Assembly: GCA_019636755.1 (NCBI GenBank)
Contig: JAHBWZ010000007.1
Span: forward strand, 1 to 64,000
DNA: 64,000 nucleotides
DNA from: Phycisphaeraceae bacterium
GTDB taxonomy: Bacteria > Planctomycetota > Phycisphaerae > Phycisphaerales > SM1A02
Direction: 5' to 3'
Position 1 is the stretch's first letter; each line of letters starts with the position of its first letter. Under the pieces are notes generated by a model. It ran no database searches. It was not told the DNA's origin and saw only the letters and a list, made by a program, of their open reading frames with translations. Of this stretch, positions 41,918-51,122 are shown piece after piece. A program made the position numbers and the translations under genes.

Positions 41918-42970
41918 TCACCGCGGCGCGTCGATCGAGTCGCGCAGGCCTCCATACACCAGCGCACGCACCGTCTTCCGCCTGTAGAAGTCACTCGGGA
42001 ATCCGGGCAGGACGCGGCTCGCGTCGTCCAGTCGTCGCTGCTGATCGGCGCTCAACTGCACATCGAGTGCACCGAGATTGTCGCGGAGCTGCGCCAGTGA
42101 CCGCGCCCCCAGGATGGGCACGACCGGCACCTCGGTTCGCGCGAGGACCCACGCCAGTGCGACCTGCGCGGGCGAGCACGCGAGTTCTCCGGCGATCTCG
42201 AGCACGGTGCCCACGGTCCGGTCGACGCGCTCGCCCTCATCTCGGAAATCGGCGAGGTCGACGCCCTCATACCGCCCCCCCTTCCCCTCGCCGCGGCGGT
42301 ACTTCCCGGTCAGGATTCCACCCGCGAGCGGGGACCACGGCGTGACCGTGAGTCCCAGCGCCTGGGCCATCGGGACGAGTTCCCGCTCGACGGAACGCTC
42401 GATCAGGCTCCACTCGATCTGGAGCGCGACGAACGGCGCCCAGCCGCGAAGGTCCGCCATCGTGTTCGCCTGCGCCACCCACCATGCCGGCGCATCGGAA
42501 ATCCCGGCGTGCAGAATCTTGCCCTGCCGGACCAGGTCGTCGAACCCGCGCATGACCTCGTCCACGGGCGTCATCTGGTCCCAGATGTGCATCCAGTAGA
42601 GATCGATGAACTCAGTATGCAGGCGGCGAAGGCTCTCGTCGATCGACCGCATCATGCTCTTGCGGTGATTCCCGCCCGCGTTCGAGTCCCGACCCGGACG
42701 CGCGTTCGTGTACTTCGTCGCCAGGACGACCTCGTGACGATGCCCCTGCAGAAAACGGCCGAGCATCTCTTCGCTCTGACCCTCCGTGTAGATGTTGGCG
42801 GTGTCGATGAAGTTGCCGCCTGCGTCACGGAAGGCGTCGTAGATCCGGCGGCACTCCGCCTCGCCCGCTCCCCATCCCCACGCCTCACCGAACGTCATCG
42901 TGCCGAGACAGAGACGGGAAACCCGCAGACCGCTGCGTCCGAGGAGCTGGTATCGCATGGAAGACGTCAT
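41918..42970 (-). CDS. Aldo/keto reductase
   Basis: A 350-residue NADPH-dependent oxidoreductase with a TIM barrel. The catalytic tetrad is visible as D and Y in FIDTANIY, K in VVLATKY and H in YWMHIWD. LGRSGLRVSRLCLGTMTFGE is the standard family opening, and IEWSLIERSVERELVPMAQALG and VPVVPILGARSLAQLRDN follow. ATG 42970 has GGA six bases before its GTG neighbour; ATG 42958 gives the shorter family-like start and cannot be excluded. The substrate is unknown. Confidence 0.9.
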   Translation of the reverse strand: MTSSMRYQLLGRSGLRVSRLCLGTMTFGEAWGWGAGEAECRRIYDAFRDAGGNFIDTANIYTEGQSEEMLGRFLQGHRHEVVLATKYTNARPGRDSNAGGNHRKSMMRSIDESLRRLHTEFIDLYWMHIWDQMTPVDEVMRGFDDLVRQGKILHAGISDAPAWWVAQANTMADLRGWAPFVALQIEWSLIERSVERELVPMAQALGLTVTPWSPLAGGILTGKYRRGEGKGGRYEGVDLADFRDEGERVDRTVGTVLEIAGELACSPAQVALAWVLARTEVPVVPILGARSLAQLRDNLGALDVQLSADQQRRLDDASRVLPGFPSDFYRRKTVRALVYGGLRDSIDAPR

Positions 42971-43035
42971 CACAGATCCGGCGCTGATCGTTCCGGCCTG
43001 TCCGTCGCGCCCTGTGGACGATCAGGCCGGACCAA

Positions 43036-43108
43036 AGCCACCGAGGGGAATCGAACCCCTAACCTCCAGATTACAAATCAGGTGCTCTGCCAGTTGAGCT
43101 ACGGTGGC
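43036..43108 (-). tRNA. tRNA-Thr (anticodon TGT)
   Basis: Acceptor GCCACCG pairs with CGGTGGC, loop TTTGTAA gives TGT, T arm AGGGG-TTCGATT-CCCCT. One T-T mismatch occurs in the anticodon stem. CCA is not encoded. It lies upstream of the aldo/keto reductase gene on the same strand. Confidence 0.93.
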
Positions 43109-43258
43109 GATGCACGAACGCGGTCACCGCCGGACACGGCCGGACCCGGACGATCGAGCCGCATCGGCGCGGATGGCGATTCTACCGCCCCGCCACCGGC
43201 CGACCATGCATCGAGCCCGGATCCGGGCCGTCGTCCGGCCCCCGCGTACGATCCGGCC

Positions 43259-44179
43259 ATGCTGGTGGCACTGACCGGAGCGAACGGGTTCATCGGGCGC
43301 GCGATTGCGCGACATCTCCATGCGTCGGGTCACGGGGTCCGCGGTCTCGTCCGTGATCCCGCGTCGATCGCCGATCTGCCGCCCGGGCTCCTGGATCCGG
43401 TCATCGGCGACCAGGCGGATCCGAAGCGTCGGCGAGCGCTCACGGACGGTGTCGATGCCGTCGTGCACAACGCATTCGACTGGGCAGCACTCCGGGAGGG
43501 ACCGCTCGATCGGCACATCCGGGCGAACATCGAGAGCGCTCTGCACCTGCTTGCGGACACGGCACCGAGGCCATTCGTCTTCATCAGCAGTGTCGCGGTC
43601 CACCACGAGATCCTGGATGCATGGAACGGAGTGATCGACGCGGCCCACCCGACACGACCGGGCTCTGCCTACGGCGCGGCCAAGGTGGCCGTCGAGGCAC
43701 ATCTCTTCGTGGAACGCGCCAGGGGACGCGCGGTGTGTTCGCTTCGACCGGCGGCGGTCTACGGCATGGATCCGAAGGTGGAGCGGACGATCGGGTATCC
43801 GATCGCAGCAGGCCTGGCACAGACGCGGCGCTGTGATCGACAGGGCGGCGGAAAGTTCGTCCACGTCGACGATGTCGCCGTGGCGGTCACCGGCGCGCTT
43901 CGCCTGGGAGCGGCGGCGCCGCCCGTCGTGCACCTCGCGGACTGCTATGCACGCTGGGGCGACCTGGCGCTCTGGATGGCCGCGGCGATGGGACTGGATG
44001 ACGCGGTGATCGATCTCTCCAGCCCCGCCACGTCAAGAAACCAGTTCACGAAGGAGGAGGCGCGGGCGGTGGGCGTGTCGCTCGATCGCGGCCACGATGG
44101 TCTGCGCATCCACGCCCGCGCGGTCGCCGCGCTTGTCCGGCCGGCCATGGGCACGCCCGACGCGCCGGCGCCCTCCTGA
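43259..44179 (+). CDS. NAD-dependent epimerase/dehydratase-family protein
   Basis: A 306-residue extended-SDR protein. The Rossmann motif is VALTGANGFIGRAIARHL; FVFISSVAVHH and the catalytic Y-x3-K in SAYGAAKVAVE follow, then LRPAAVYGMD. The substrate-binding part is family-typical (GGGKFVHVDDVAVAVTGAL). It probably acts on a nucleotide sugar or similar, but no sugar operon surrounds it. ATG 43259 is directly before the glycine motif. The region downstream is a repeat array. Confidence 0.88.
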   Translation: MLVALTGANGFIGRAIARHLHASGHGVRGLVRDPASIADLPPGLLDPVIGDQADPKRRRALTDGVDAVVHNAFDWAALREGPLDRHIRANIESALHLLADTAPRPFVFISSVAVHHEILDAWNGVIDAAHPTRPGSAYGAAKVAVEAHLFVERARGRAVCSLRPAAVYGMDPKVERTIGYPIAAGLAQTRRCDRQGGGKFVHVDDVAVAVTGALRLGAAAPPVVHLADCYARWGDLALWMAAAMGLDDAVIDLSSPATSRNQFTKEEARAVGVSLDRGHDGLRIHARAVAALVRPAMGTPDAPAPS

Positions 44180-44271
44180 TGTCCGGGCAGGTGCCGGGCG
44201 CGACGCCGCCTGCGGGACAGGGCGCCGAGGGTCCGGGGCCGCGACATCGCACGGGTTCACACGGGTTCGCG
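44180..44271. other. Non-coding lead-in to array 2
   Basis: Short GC-rich stretch after the epimerase gene. Its last part, cacgggttcacacgggttcg, looks like degenerate repeat sequence feeding into the array. Confidence 0.4.
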
Positions 44272-44343
44272 GGTTCGGACACGCACAACCAGCCGGGTTC
44301 GGACACGCACAACCAGCCGGGTTCGGACACGCAGAACATGGGG
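44272..44343 (+). repeat. 24-bp repeat array 2 (three units)
   Basis: Units begin at 44272, 44296 and 44320. The first two are identical (tail CAGCCG) and the last is the GCAGAACATGGGG variant. Orientation is the same as arrays 1a and 1b. Confidence 0.92.
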
Positions 44344-44420
44344 GGTCCGGGGAAACCAGGCGGACATCGGCCCTTCGAGGGGGGTCTGGGGAAGCCAGGT
44401 GGACATCGACCCTTCGACGT
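44343..44420 (+). repeat. 39-bp tandem duplication next to array 2
   Basis: The segment gggtccggggaaaccaggcg ... (44343-44381) is repeated at 44382-44420 as gggtctggggaagccaggtg with a few substitutions. It begins where the array's variant unit ends. The remaining 290 bp to the next gene show no gene or repeat. Confidence 0.8.
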
Positions 44421-44711
44421 CGCCGCTCAGTCGTCTCCCGCTCCCGCCTCTTTGCCCCCTCACGCCACCCGGTCATCGGGCGGGGTACTCGACAGCCAGG
44501 GAAATCCCGAACCGACGGTCGGGACCGCGCTGTACCTTGGGCACCGACTCACGGATCGCGCCGGGCTGCGGAAGCCGCCGTCCGGACCGTGGATCCCCCG
44601 GCGCCCTGCATCCACGGTCGGCGGGATCACAGGTGCCAGGATCCCCGGACGGACGACCGGAGCCGACGGGACGCCAGCGCCGCGTGCGCGCCGTCGACAG
44701 GAGAGACCACG

Positions 44712-46592
44712 ATGCTCATTGACCCCATCGCCCCGCCCGACGCACTCGAACGCGTCGCGCCCGCAGCGTTGCCCGCCGAGCAGGTGCCGGCGGACCGTGG
44801 CGGTCTGCGTCGCACCGCTGGCGCGTGTGTCCTCGCCTGCGTACCCGCCATCGCGGCCCTGACGGCGGTCCGACCGGAGGCATGGGCGGTTCCGCCCGGG
44901 TTTGTCCAGGAGCAGGTCGGTGTGCCGTGGGTCGGGCGACCCATCGTCGGCGTCCGATTCGATGCGGACGGGACGCCGATCGTCTGGGAGCGTGCCGGGC
45001 GCGTCTGGCAACTGGACGGCGCCGGCGCCCCGCTGCCCGATCCGATCATTGATATCCGTGAGGAAGTCGGAAACTGGTGGGACCACGGTCTGCTCGGCGT
45101 GCTGATCGGCCCCGGCCCGACCGGCGAGGAGCGATTCCTGTACCTGCTGTATGTCGTCGACCATCACCACCTGATGCACTTCGGCACGCCGCAGTACGAC
45201 CCGGCCGCGAACGCGTACTTCCGCGCGACGATCGGGCGCGTCACCCGGTACCGCCTCACCCGCGACGGTGGCGGCGCGTGGCTGGCCGATGCATCGTCAC
45301 GCACGATTCTCATCGGCGAGGACCACATGCACGGCATCCCCGTCATGCATGCATCGCACGGCGTCGGCACGATCGAGTTCGGCGCAGATGGTTCCCTGCT
45401 CATCTCCGCCGGAGATACCGCCAGCTTCTCGTCGGTCGATGTCGGGAACGACTCCGGTGGCTCGTACGCGCTCCAGGGAATCGCCGAAGGGATCCTGCGG
45501 CTCAAGGAGAATGTCGGCGCCTATCGCGCACAGCTCGTCGACTGTCTCGCCGGCAAGATCCTGCGCATCGATCCCGGAAGCGGTGACGGCCTTCCCGACA
45601 ATCCGTGGTTCAACGCCGCCGAACCGCGTGCGGCCGCATCCCGTGTCTGGTCGCTCGGTCAGCGCAACCCGTTCCGGTTCTCTGTCCGCCACGTCGGGAA
45701 CGCGACGGGCCCCGGGCACATCCTGTACGGCGACGTGGGCTGGGGACAATGGGAGGAGTACTCCGTCGTGACCGGTCCTGGCCAGAACTGCGGCTGGCCC
45801 GCGTTCGAAGGCATGGAGACGCAATCGAGCTACTGGAATGCCAGCCCCGCGAACCTTGATGCACCGAATCCGCTGTACATCCCCGGGGTGTCACCCTGCA
45901 ACCTGTCGCACTTCCGGTTCCGTGACCTGATCCGGCAGGATACGCTCGATCCCTCGCCGCACTTTCCGAACCCGTGCGACCCGGATATCGCCGTGCCCGC
46001 CACGACGCCGACGTTCATTCATCGCCGACCGATTCTCGACTACTTCCACGCCCCCAACGGCCCCGCGCGCATCCCCGTATTCGACGGCCTGAACGCCGCG
46101 ACGTTCGATCTCGGCAGCCCCGGGTGTCCGGTGCCGGGGGCCCCATTCGGCGGGAACAGCGCTACCGGCGGCGCCTGGCACGAGCACCCCGGGTTCCCGG
46201 CCTACTGGCGCTCGCTCGCCTATCACGGCGACTACGTGGGCAACTTCATCCGCGCCTTCCGACTCGACGGGCAGGGACGACTGCTCGAAGTCCGCTCGTT
46301 CGCGCCGAATCCCGGGCAGGTGGTCTGCATCGCGGTCAATCCGGTCGATGGCTCGCTCTGGTATGTCGACTACCCGTACCGCATCAAGCGCATCCGCTAC
46401 ACCGGGCATCCGTGCTATGACGCGGACCTGAGCGGCGACGGCGATGTCGGCTTCACCGATCTGCTGATCCTGCTCGGCGCATTCGGAGACTGTCGCGGCG
46501 GCGGGCTGCCATGCGACGCGGATCTGGACGGCTCCGGCACCGTCGATTTCGCGGACATTCTCATCCTCCTCTCGCGATGGGGGGCGTGCTGA
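44712..46592 (+). CDS. PQQ-dependent-type sugar dehydrogenase (Glu/sorbosone family) with dockerin-like tail
   Basis: A 626-residue protein with an export signal (RRTAGACVLACVPAIAALTAV) and a six-bladed propeller of the GSDH/Gdh-B type: VPWVGRPIVGVRFDADG, GDTASFSSVD, SLGQRNPFRFSV, GWGQWEEYSVV and WPAFEGMETQ. It ends in two dockerin-like calcium loops (DLSGDGDVGFTDLLILLGAFG and DLDGSGTVDFADILILLSRWG). It presumably oxidises a sugar at the cell surface with PQQ as cofactor; no PQQ genes are nearby. GGAGAG upstream of ATG 44712 supports the start. Confidence 0.87.
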   Translation: MLIDPIAPPDALERVAPAALPAEQVPADRGGLRRTAGACVLACVPAIAALTAVRPEAWAVPPGFVQEQVGVPWVGRPIVGVRFDADGTPIVWERAGRVWQLDGAGAPLPDPIIDIREEVGNWWDHGLLGVLIGPGPTGEERFLYLLYVVDHHHLMHFGTPQYDPAANAYFRATIGRVTRYRLTRDGGGAWLADASSRTILIGEDHMHGIPVMHASHGVGTIEFGADGSLLISAGDTASFSSVDVGNDSGGSYALQGIAEGILRLKENVGAYRAQLVDCLAGKILRIDPGSGDGLPDNPWFNAAEPRAAASRVWSLGQRNPFRFSVRHVGNATGPGHILYGDVGWGQWEEYSVVTGPGQNCGWPAFEGMETQSSYWNASPANLDAPNPLYIPGVSPCNLSHFRFRDLIRQDTLDPSPHFPNPCDPDIAVPATTPTFIHRRPILDYFHAPNGPARIPVFDGLNAATFDLGSPGCPVPGAPFGGNSATGGAWHEHPGFPAYWRSLAYHGDYVGNFIRAFRLDGQGRLLEVRSFAPNPGQVVCIAVNPVDGSLWYVDYPYRIKRIRYTGHPCYDADLSGDGDVGFTDLLILLGAFGDCRGGGLPCDADLDGSGTVDFADILILLSRWGAC

Positions 46593-46675
46593 CGCCTCCG
46601 GCACACTCCGTACCCTCCGGGCGTGCGTGGCACGCTCCCGGCCGGTGCCGTGCGAAGTCATCCGTCGCCGCACGC

Positions 46676-48883
46676 TCAGGAGGTCACGCCGCTGCGCGGC
46701 GTCGGTCCCTTGCGGATCGCCACGCTCACCAGCGTCAGGTCCGCGGGATTGACGCCCGCCAGACGTGAGGCCTGACCGAACGTGGCCGGGCGGAACCGCG
46801 CGAGCACTTCGGCCGCCTCGGCGCGGAGCCCTGTGATGGCGCGGTAGTCAAGCCATGCGGGCAGCGGTCGCGTCTCCCCTTCGTGATGGCGCCGTGCCTG
46901 GGCACGCTCGCGCTCGAGGTACGGCGCGTAGCGGATCTCCGTGACCACCTCCTCGAGCCGCGAGAGGTCGATCGTCTTCGCATGCGCGCCGGCACTGCCC
47001 GGCACCGCCTCGGCGAGCAGCGCCTGGATCTCCCCCAGCGAGACCTCCGGGCGGCGGATTCGCTCGGCAAGCGGCTGATCGGCAATCCGAGGTCCCTGCG
47101 CGATCCACGCCCGGATGGACTCCCGCGCGGACTCACGGGCATCAAACGCCCTTGACCTGACCTCGTCGATCAGCCCGAGTCGCCGGCCGCGCGGGGTGAG
47201 CCGCCGGTCCGCATTGTCGCCACGGAGGTGAAGGCGATACTCGGCGCGGCTCGTGAACATCCGGTACGGCTCGCGCGGCGTCTTCGTCACGAGGTCATCA
47301 AGCAGAACGCCGATCAGCGCCTCATCGCGCCCGAGCCGGACCGGCTCCTGTCCCATGCTGAATCGCGCCGCGTTCAGCCCGGACACCACACCCTGGGCCG
47401 CGGCCTCCTCGTATCCCGTCGTGCAGTTGATCTGGCCCGCAAGGAAGAGTCCGTCCACGCGCTTCGTCATCGTCGTCGCATCGATCTGGTGCGGCCAGAC
47501 CATGTCGTACTCCACCGCATACCCGAAACGCAGAATCTCCGCCCGTTCGCAGCCCGGCATCGCGCGAACGACCGCCGACTGCACGTCCGCGGGCAGCGAC
47601 GTCGAGATCCCGTTGCAGTAGACCTCGTCCGTCGAGAGAGACTCCGGCTCCAGGAAGACCTGGTGACTGTCCCGATCGGCGAAGCGCACCACCTTGTCCT
47701 CGATCGACGGGCAATAGCGCGGCCCGCACTCCGCCTCGATCGCCCCGCTGTACATCGGGGCGCGATGCAGATTCGCGCGAATGAGCGCGTGCGCCTCACC
47801 GGTGGTGCGGGTGATCCTGCACTCGACCTGCGCGAGACGGGGGAACCGGCCTCCCGGTACGCCGTCCGGCGTCAGCGTACTGAACGGCCGGGGCACCGCA
47901 TCGCCCGCCTGGGGCTCGAGCGCTGCCCAGTCGATCGAACCGGCGCGCAGCCGGGGCGGCGTGCCCGTCTTCAGCCGGCCGAGTTCAAAGCCGAGTCTCG
48001 CGAGAACGCCGGAGATGCCAACCGCGCTGCCTTCGCCGACCCGCCCACCCTCCGATCGCTCGTCTCCGGTGTGCATGAGTGCGCGCATGAACGTGCCGGT
48101 CGTGAGGACGACGGCGCCCGCCCGAAGCCATCCGGAGTCGGATGCCGGAGGCCGGATCGTGCCGGCACGATCAGACGAGGTCACCCGTCGCGCAGGGCTG
48201 CCATAGATCGGTTCAGCAGGGGCCGGCGCGCCACGGGCTCGCGTTGCTCCTGCCCCTGGACCGCCACCGCCCCGGAGGAACGCGGCAATGGCCGCCGGGT
48301 CCGGTCGGACGATGCAGCCTCCGGACGCCAGCCGGACGCCCCTGATCCGGCCATCGACCACCTCCAGGTCCTCGACCAGCCCGGACACGACCTCGATGTC
48401 CGGGCAGTGCGCCAGCAGGAATTGCACCGCGACGGCGTACTCGTACTTGTCGGCCTGGGCCCGCGGGCCCCTGACCGCGGGACCCTTGGACGCGTTGAGG
48501 ACCTTGAACATGATTCCTGTCGCATCGATCGCCCGCCCCATGAGTCCGCCCAGTGCATCGATCTCCCGCACGATCTGCCCCTTCGCGAGGCCTCCGATGG
48601 CGGGGTTGCACGACATCTGCCCGAGCCGGGCGGGATCCATGGTGATAAGCGCGACGCGCGGCCGGCAGCACGGTCCGGGGCCGACCGGCGCATCGGCCTC
48701 GACCCGGGCGTCGAACTCCACCGGGTTGTCGGAGGACAGACCGGCGGCGTGTCGCAGGACCGAGGCCGCTGCCCAGGCAGCCTCGGTGCCGGCGTGGCCA
48801 CCTCCGACAACGATGACGTCGTATCCGGGAACGCGCGCCGCGAGGGCGCCGGCGCCGGGCGATGAGCGGACCCTCGTGGGCAT
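46676..48883 (-). CDS. mnmG: tRNA uridine-34 carboxymethylaminomethyl enzyme MnmG, with insertions
   Basis: A 735-residue FAD protein that with MnmE modifies the wobble uridine of several tRNAs. GYDVIVVGGGHAGTEAAWAAA binds FAD; CNPAIGGLAKGQIVREIDALGG, LKTGTPPRLR, ECGPRYCPSIEDKV and LFLAGQINCTTGYEEAAAQG are all diagnostic. It is about 100 residues longer than usual because of two insertions: one after the FAD motif (about 45-75, SSDNPVEFDARVEADAPVG) and a Gly/Ala/Pro-rich one (about 190-250). ATGs at 48883 and 48904 are both possible. MnmE is not in the window. Confidence 0.92.
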   Translation of the reverse strand: MPTRVRSSPGAGALAARVPGYDVIVVGGGHAGTEAAWAAASVLRHAAGLSSDNPVEFDARVEADAPVGPGPCCRPRVALITMDPARLGQMSCNPAIGGLAKGQIVREIDALGGLMGRAIDATGIMFKVLNASKGPAVRGPRAQADKYEYAVAVQFLLAHCPDIEVVSGLVEDLEVVDGRIRGVRLASGGCIVRPDPAAIAAFLRGGGGPGAGATRARGAPAPAEPIYGSPARRVTSSDRAGTIRPPASDSGWLRAGAVVLTTGTFMRALMHTGDERSEGGRVGEGSAVGISGVLARLGFELGRLKTGTPPRLRAGSIDWAALEPQAGDAVPRPFSTLTPDGVPGGRFPRLAQVECRITRTTGEAHALIRANLHRAPMYSGAIEAECGPRYCPSIEDKVVRFADRDSHQVFLEPESLSTDEVYCNGISTSLPADVQSAVVRAMPGCERAEILRFGYAVEYDMVWPHQIDATTMTKRVDGLFLAGQINCTTGYEEAAAQGVVSGLNAARFSMGQEPVRLGRDEALIGVLLDDLVTKTPREPYRMFTSRAEYRLHLRGDNADRRLTPRGRRLGLIDEVRSRAFDARESARESIRAWIAQGPRIADQPLAERIRRPEVSLGEIQALLAEAVPGSAGAHAKTIDLSRLEEVVTEIRYAPYLERERAQARRHHEGETRPLPAWLDYRAITGLRAEAAEVLARFRPATFGQASRLAGVNPADLTLVSVAIRKGPTPRSGVTS

Positions 48884-49042
48884 GGGGCGCAGTGTAGATG
48901 GCATGGCGGCAGACCCGCCGCGGTCTGGCCAGACCCGCAACCGCCGCCAGCGACCTCGCGCCGGACGGAGCCGGAGCGTGCACGGAACAGGATTCGACAA
49001 GGGCCGGCGCGGCACGGCACCGTCACGAGCCAGGAGCAGCCG

Positions 49043-50806
49043 ATGAGTCCTTCGCGCAGAATGTCCGCCATGGCGCCAGGACCGGCAACTCCGCCGGCTC
49101 GTGACCATGGTCCGACGATGCCCAGACTGTTGCTCACCCACGCCGGGACGTCACGGGAGATCCACCTCGGCAGACGTCCGATCACGGTCGGACGACATCC
49201 CCGCAACGAGATCGTCATCGATGAGGACACGCTCAGTCGGCGTCACTGCGTGTTCGAGCCGCACCTGGACGGCTGGCGACTGCGCGACCTGAGTTCGCGC
49301 AACGGCACGCGCATCAACGGTCGCAGGATCCTGGAGCAGTCGCTCGAACACGGCGACCTCGTGCACCTCGGCAGTGCGGTGATCCGCTATGTCGATCCGG
49401 ATCGGGCGCACCGCGTTGCCGAGGCCGCCACGGGCGGCAGTCGCCGTGAGCTCCCCGACGCAGATGTCGCTTCGTCCGGGGCCATCGTCGAGGTCATCCC
49501 GCCCGAGGTCAGGCTCGCACGCGGCATTCCCGCCCTCGAGGTGTCGATCCGCCGTCTTGTTGAGAATCCGCTGGACGGGCCGCTCGACTCCTCAGACACT
49601 CGACTGCGTATCAGGTCCGAAGCGCTCGGGCGCGACGCTGAGAGCGAGGCGAACAGCATCATCCGCCTGTTCCAGCTCCTGCTGGGCGCCGCCCGTCGCG
49701 CACGCGCCACCGACCTGCACTTCGATCCACGCGAGGAGGCGGCTGATCTCCGTCTGCGCGTCGACGGCGCCATGCTGGATCCGATTCCCGTGGAGCGCCC
49801 AGTGCACGATCGCATCGTTCGATGCGTCCGGGTTCTCTGCGCTCTTCGCGACCTGAACCGGCCGGAGCTGGAGGAGGGGCACTTCGCAGCCACGATCGCC
49901 ACCCAGCGCGTGGATTACCGCGTCAGCCTCGCGCCGACGATGCATGGGACGAAGCTGGCCCTGCGGGTGCTTGACTCGCGCGGTGCCCCGCAGCGCCTGG
50001 AGGACCTCGGACTTCACCCGTGGATGGAGGAACGCCTGCGTGTCGCCGGGGAGCGCGAGTCAGGCTTCGTGCTCGCGGCCGGTCCGACGGGCGCCGGGAA
50101 GACGACCACGCTCTACTCGTGCCTCCGAGGAATCGATGCGTCGCGCCGCAATGTCGTGACGATCGAGGATCCGGTCGAGTACGAGATCGAACGCTGCACG
50201 CAGATCCCGGTGGATACGTCGCGGGGCCGCGACTTTGCCTCGCTGCTGCGCTCGGTCCTGAGACAGGATCCGGATGTCATCCTGGTCGGCGAAGTCCGGG
50301 ACCTCGAGACCGCCACCGTGGCGATGCAGTCCGCGATGACCGGCCACCTGGTCTACAGCACGACGCACGCCAAGGACACGATCCAGGCGGTCTTCCGCCT
50401 GCTCGACCTGGGCGTCGATCGCTCGCTCGCGGCGAACGCGCTGGATGTCATCGTCGCGCAGCGGCTGATCCGGGCGCTCTGCACGCAATGCCGACGCCCG
50501 GTCCGGCCGACGACCGCGCAGTCGAGGCGGATGCACGCGGAGTCGGCGGCGCTCGCGCGGATCTTCGTGCCGGTCGGCTGCCCCGCCTGTCTGCGAACGG
50601 GATTCCACGGTCGTCGCGCCGTGTTCGAGTTGCTGTCAGTCACCGACCAGATCCGGGACGAGATCCTCGGTCAGCCGACGATTCACCGGATCCGCGCCCT
50701 CGCGGAGCAGGGACTCTTCACGCGCCTGGCCGACTTCGGCTACCGGCTCGTCGCCGAAGGCGTGACGTCGTTCGACGAAGTCGCCCGGATCGAGTCGCCG
50801 ACATGA
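49043..50806 (+). CDS. FHA domain fused to a GspE/PilB-type secretion ATPase
   Basis: A 587-residue protein. The N-terminal part (about 26-125) is a phosphothreonine-binding FHA domain: ITVGRHPRNEIVIDEDTLSRRH and DLSSRNGTRINGRR contain its key R, S, H and N residues. The rest is a type II/IV pilus ATPase: RATDLHFDP, Walker A GPTGAGKTTTLYS (about 348), IEDPVE, DPDVILVGEVRD, the His box GHLVYSTTHAKD, and the CTQC/CPAC zinc knuckle. The usual N-terminal GspE/PilB regulatory domain is replaced by FHA. AGGAG six bases before ATG 49043 selects this start. It presumably powers the secretin system under kinase control. Confidence 0.9.
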   Translation: MSPSRRMSAMAPGPATPPARDHGPTMPRLLLTHAGTSREIHLGRRPITVGRHPRNEIVIDEDTLSRRHCVFEPHLDGWRLRDLSSRNGTRINGRRILEQSLEHGDLVHLGSAVIRYVDPDRAHRVAEAATGGSRRELPDADVASSGAIVEVIPPEVRLARGIPALEVSIRRLVENPLDGPLDSSDTRLRIRSEALGRDAESEANSIIRLFQLLLGAARRARATDLHFDPREEAADLRLRVDGAMLDPIPVERPVHDRIVRCVRVLCALRDLNRPELEEGHFAATIATQRVDYRVSLAPTMHGTKLALRVLDSRGAPQRLEDLGLHPWMEERLRVAGERESGFVLAAGPTGAGKTTTLYSCLRGIDASRRNVVTIEDPVEYEIERCTQIPVDTSRGRDFASLLRSVLRQDPDVILVGEVRDLETATVAMQSAMTGHLVYSTTHAKDTIQAVFRLLDLGVDRSLAANALDVIVAQRLIRALCTQCRRPVRPTTAQSRRMHAESAALARIFVPVGCPACLRTGFHGRRAVFELLSVTDQIRDEILGQPTIHRIRALAEQGLFTRLADFGYRLVAEGVTSFDEVARIESPT

Positions 50807-50935
50807 CCTCTCGCCCTCGGGCGGATCCGGGATCGACCGAACTCGGCCGATCCGGGACCCGGCGATCGGATGGCGGCGCCGGGTCCCGCGCGGCGACGTG
50901 CACTCGCCAGCGCGCAGGCTCGCGCGCGGCGGCCG

Positions 50936-50964
50936 TTGACCCTCGTGCCTCCGCTTCGTACCCT
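50936..50964 (+). promoter_or_regulatory. Candidate sigma-70 promoter of gapA
   Basis: TTGACC (50936-50941) and TACCCT (50959-50964) are separated by 17 bp, 159 bp before the gapA start. The surrounding 316-bp gap (50807-51122) holds no gene. A second TTGACC at 50973 lacks a matching -10. Confidence 0.55.
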
Positions 50965-51122
50965 TGCGGCCCTTGACCGGGCCCGTCGCCAGCCGACGCA
51001 GTCCTGTCGCCCTGCCCCCGCCGTATCTGAGGCCACCGGGATGCAACCGGCTCCGGTCGTCATGAACGGGACGGGCCTCGGGCTCGATCGCCCGTCCTCA
51101 GCACGGAAGGAGTACGCCCCCA

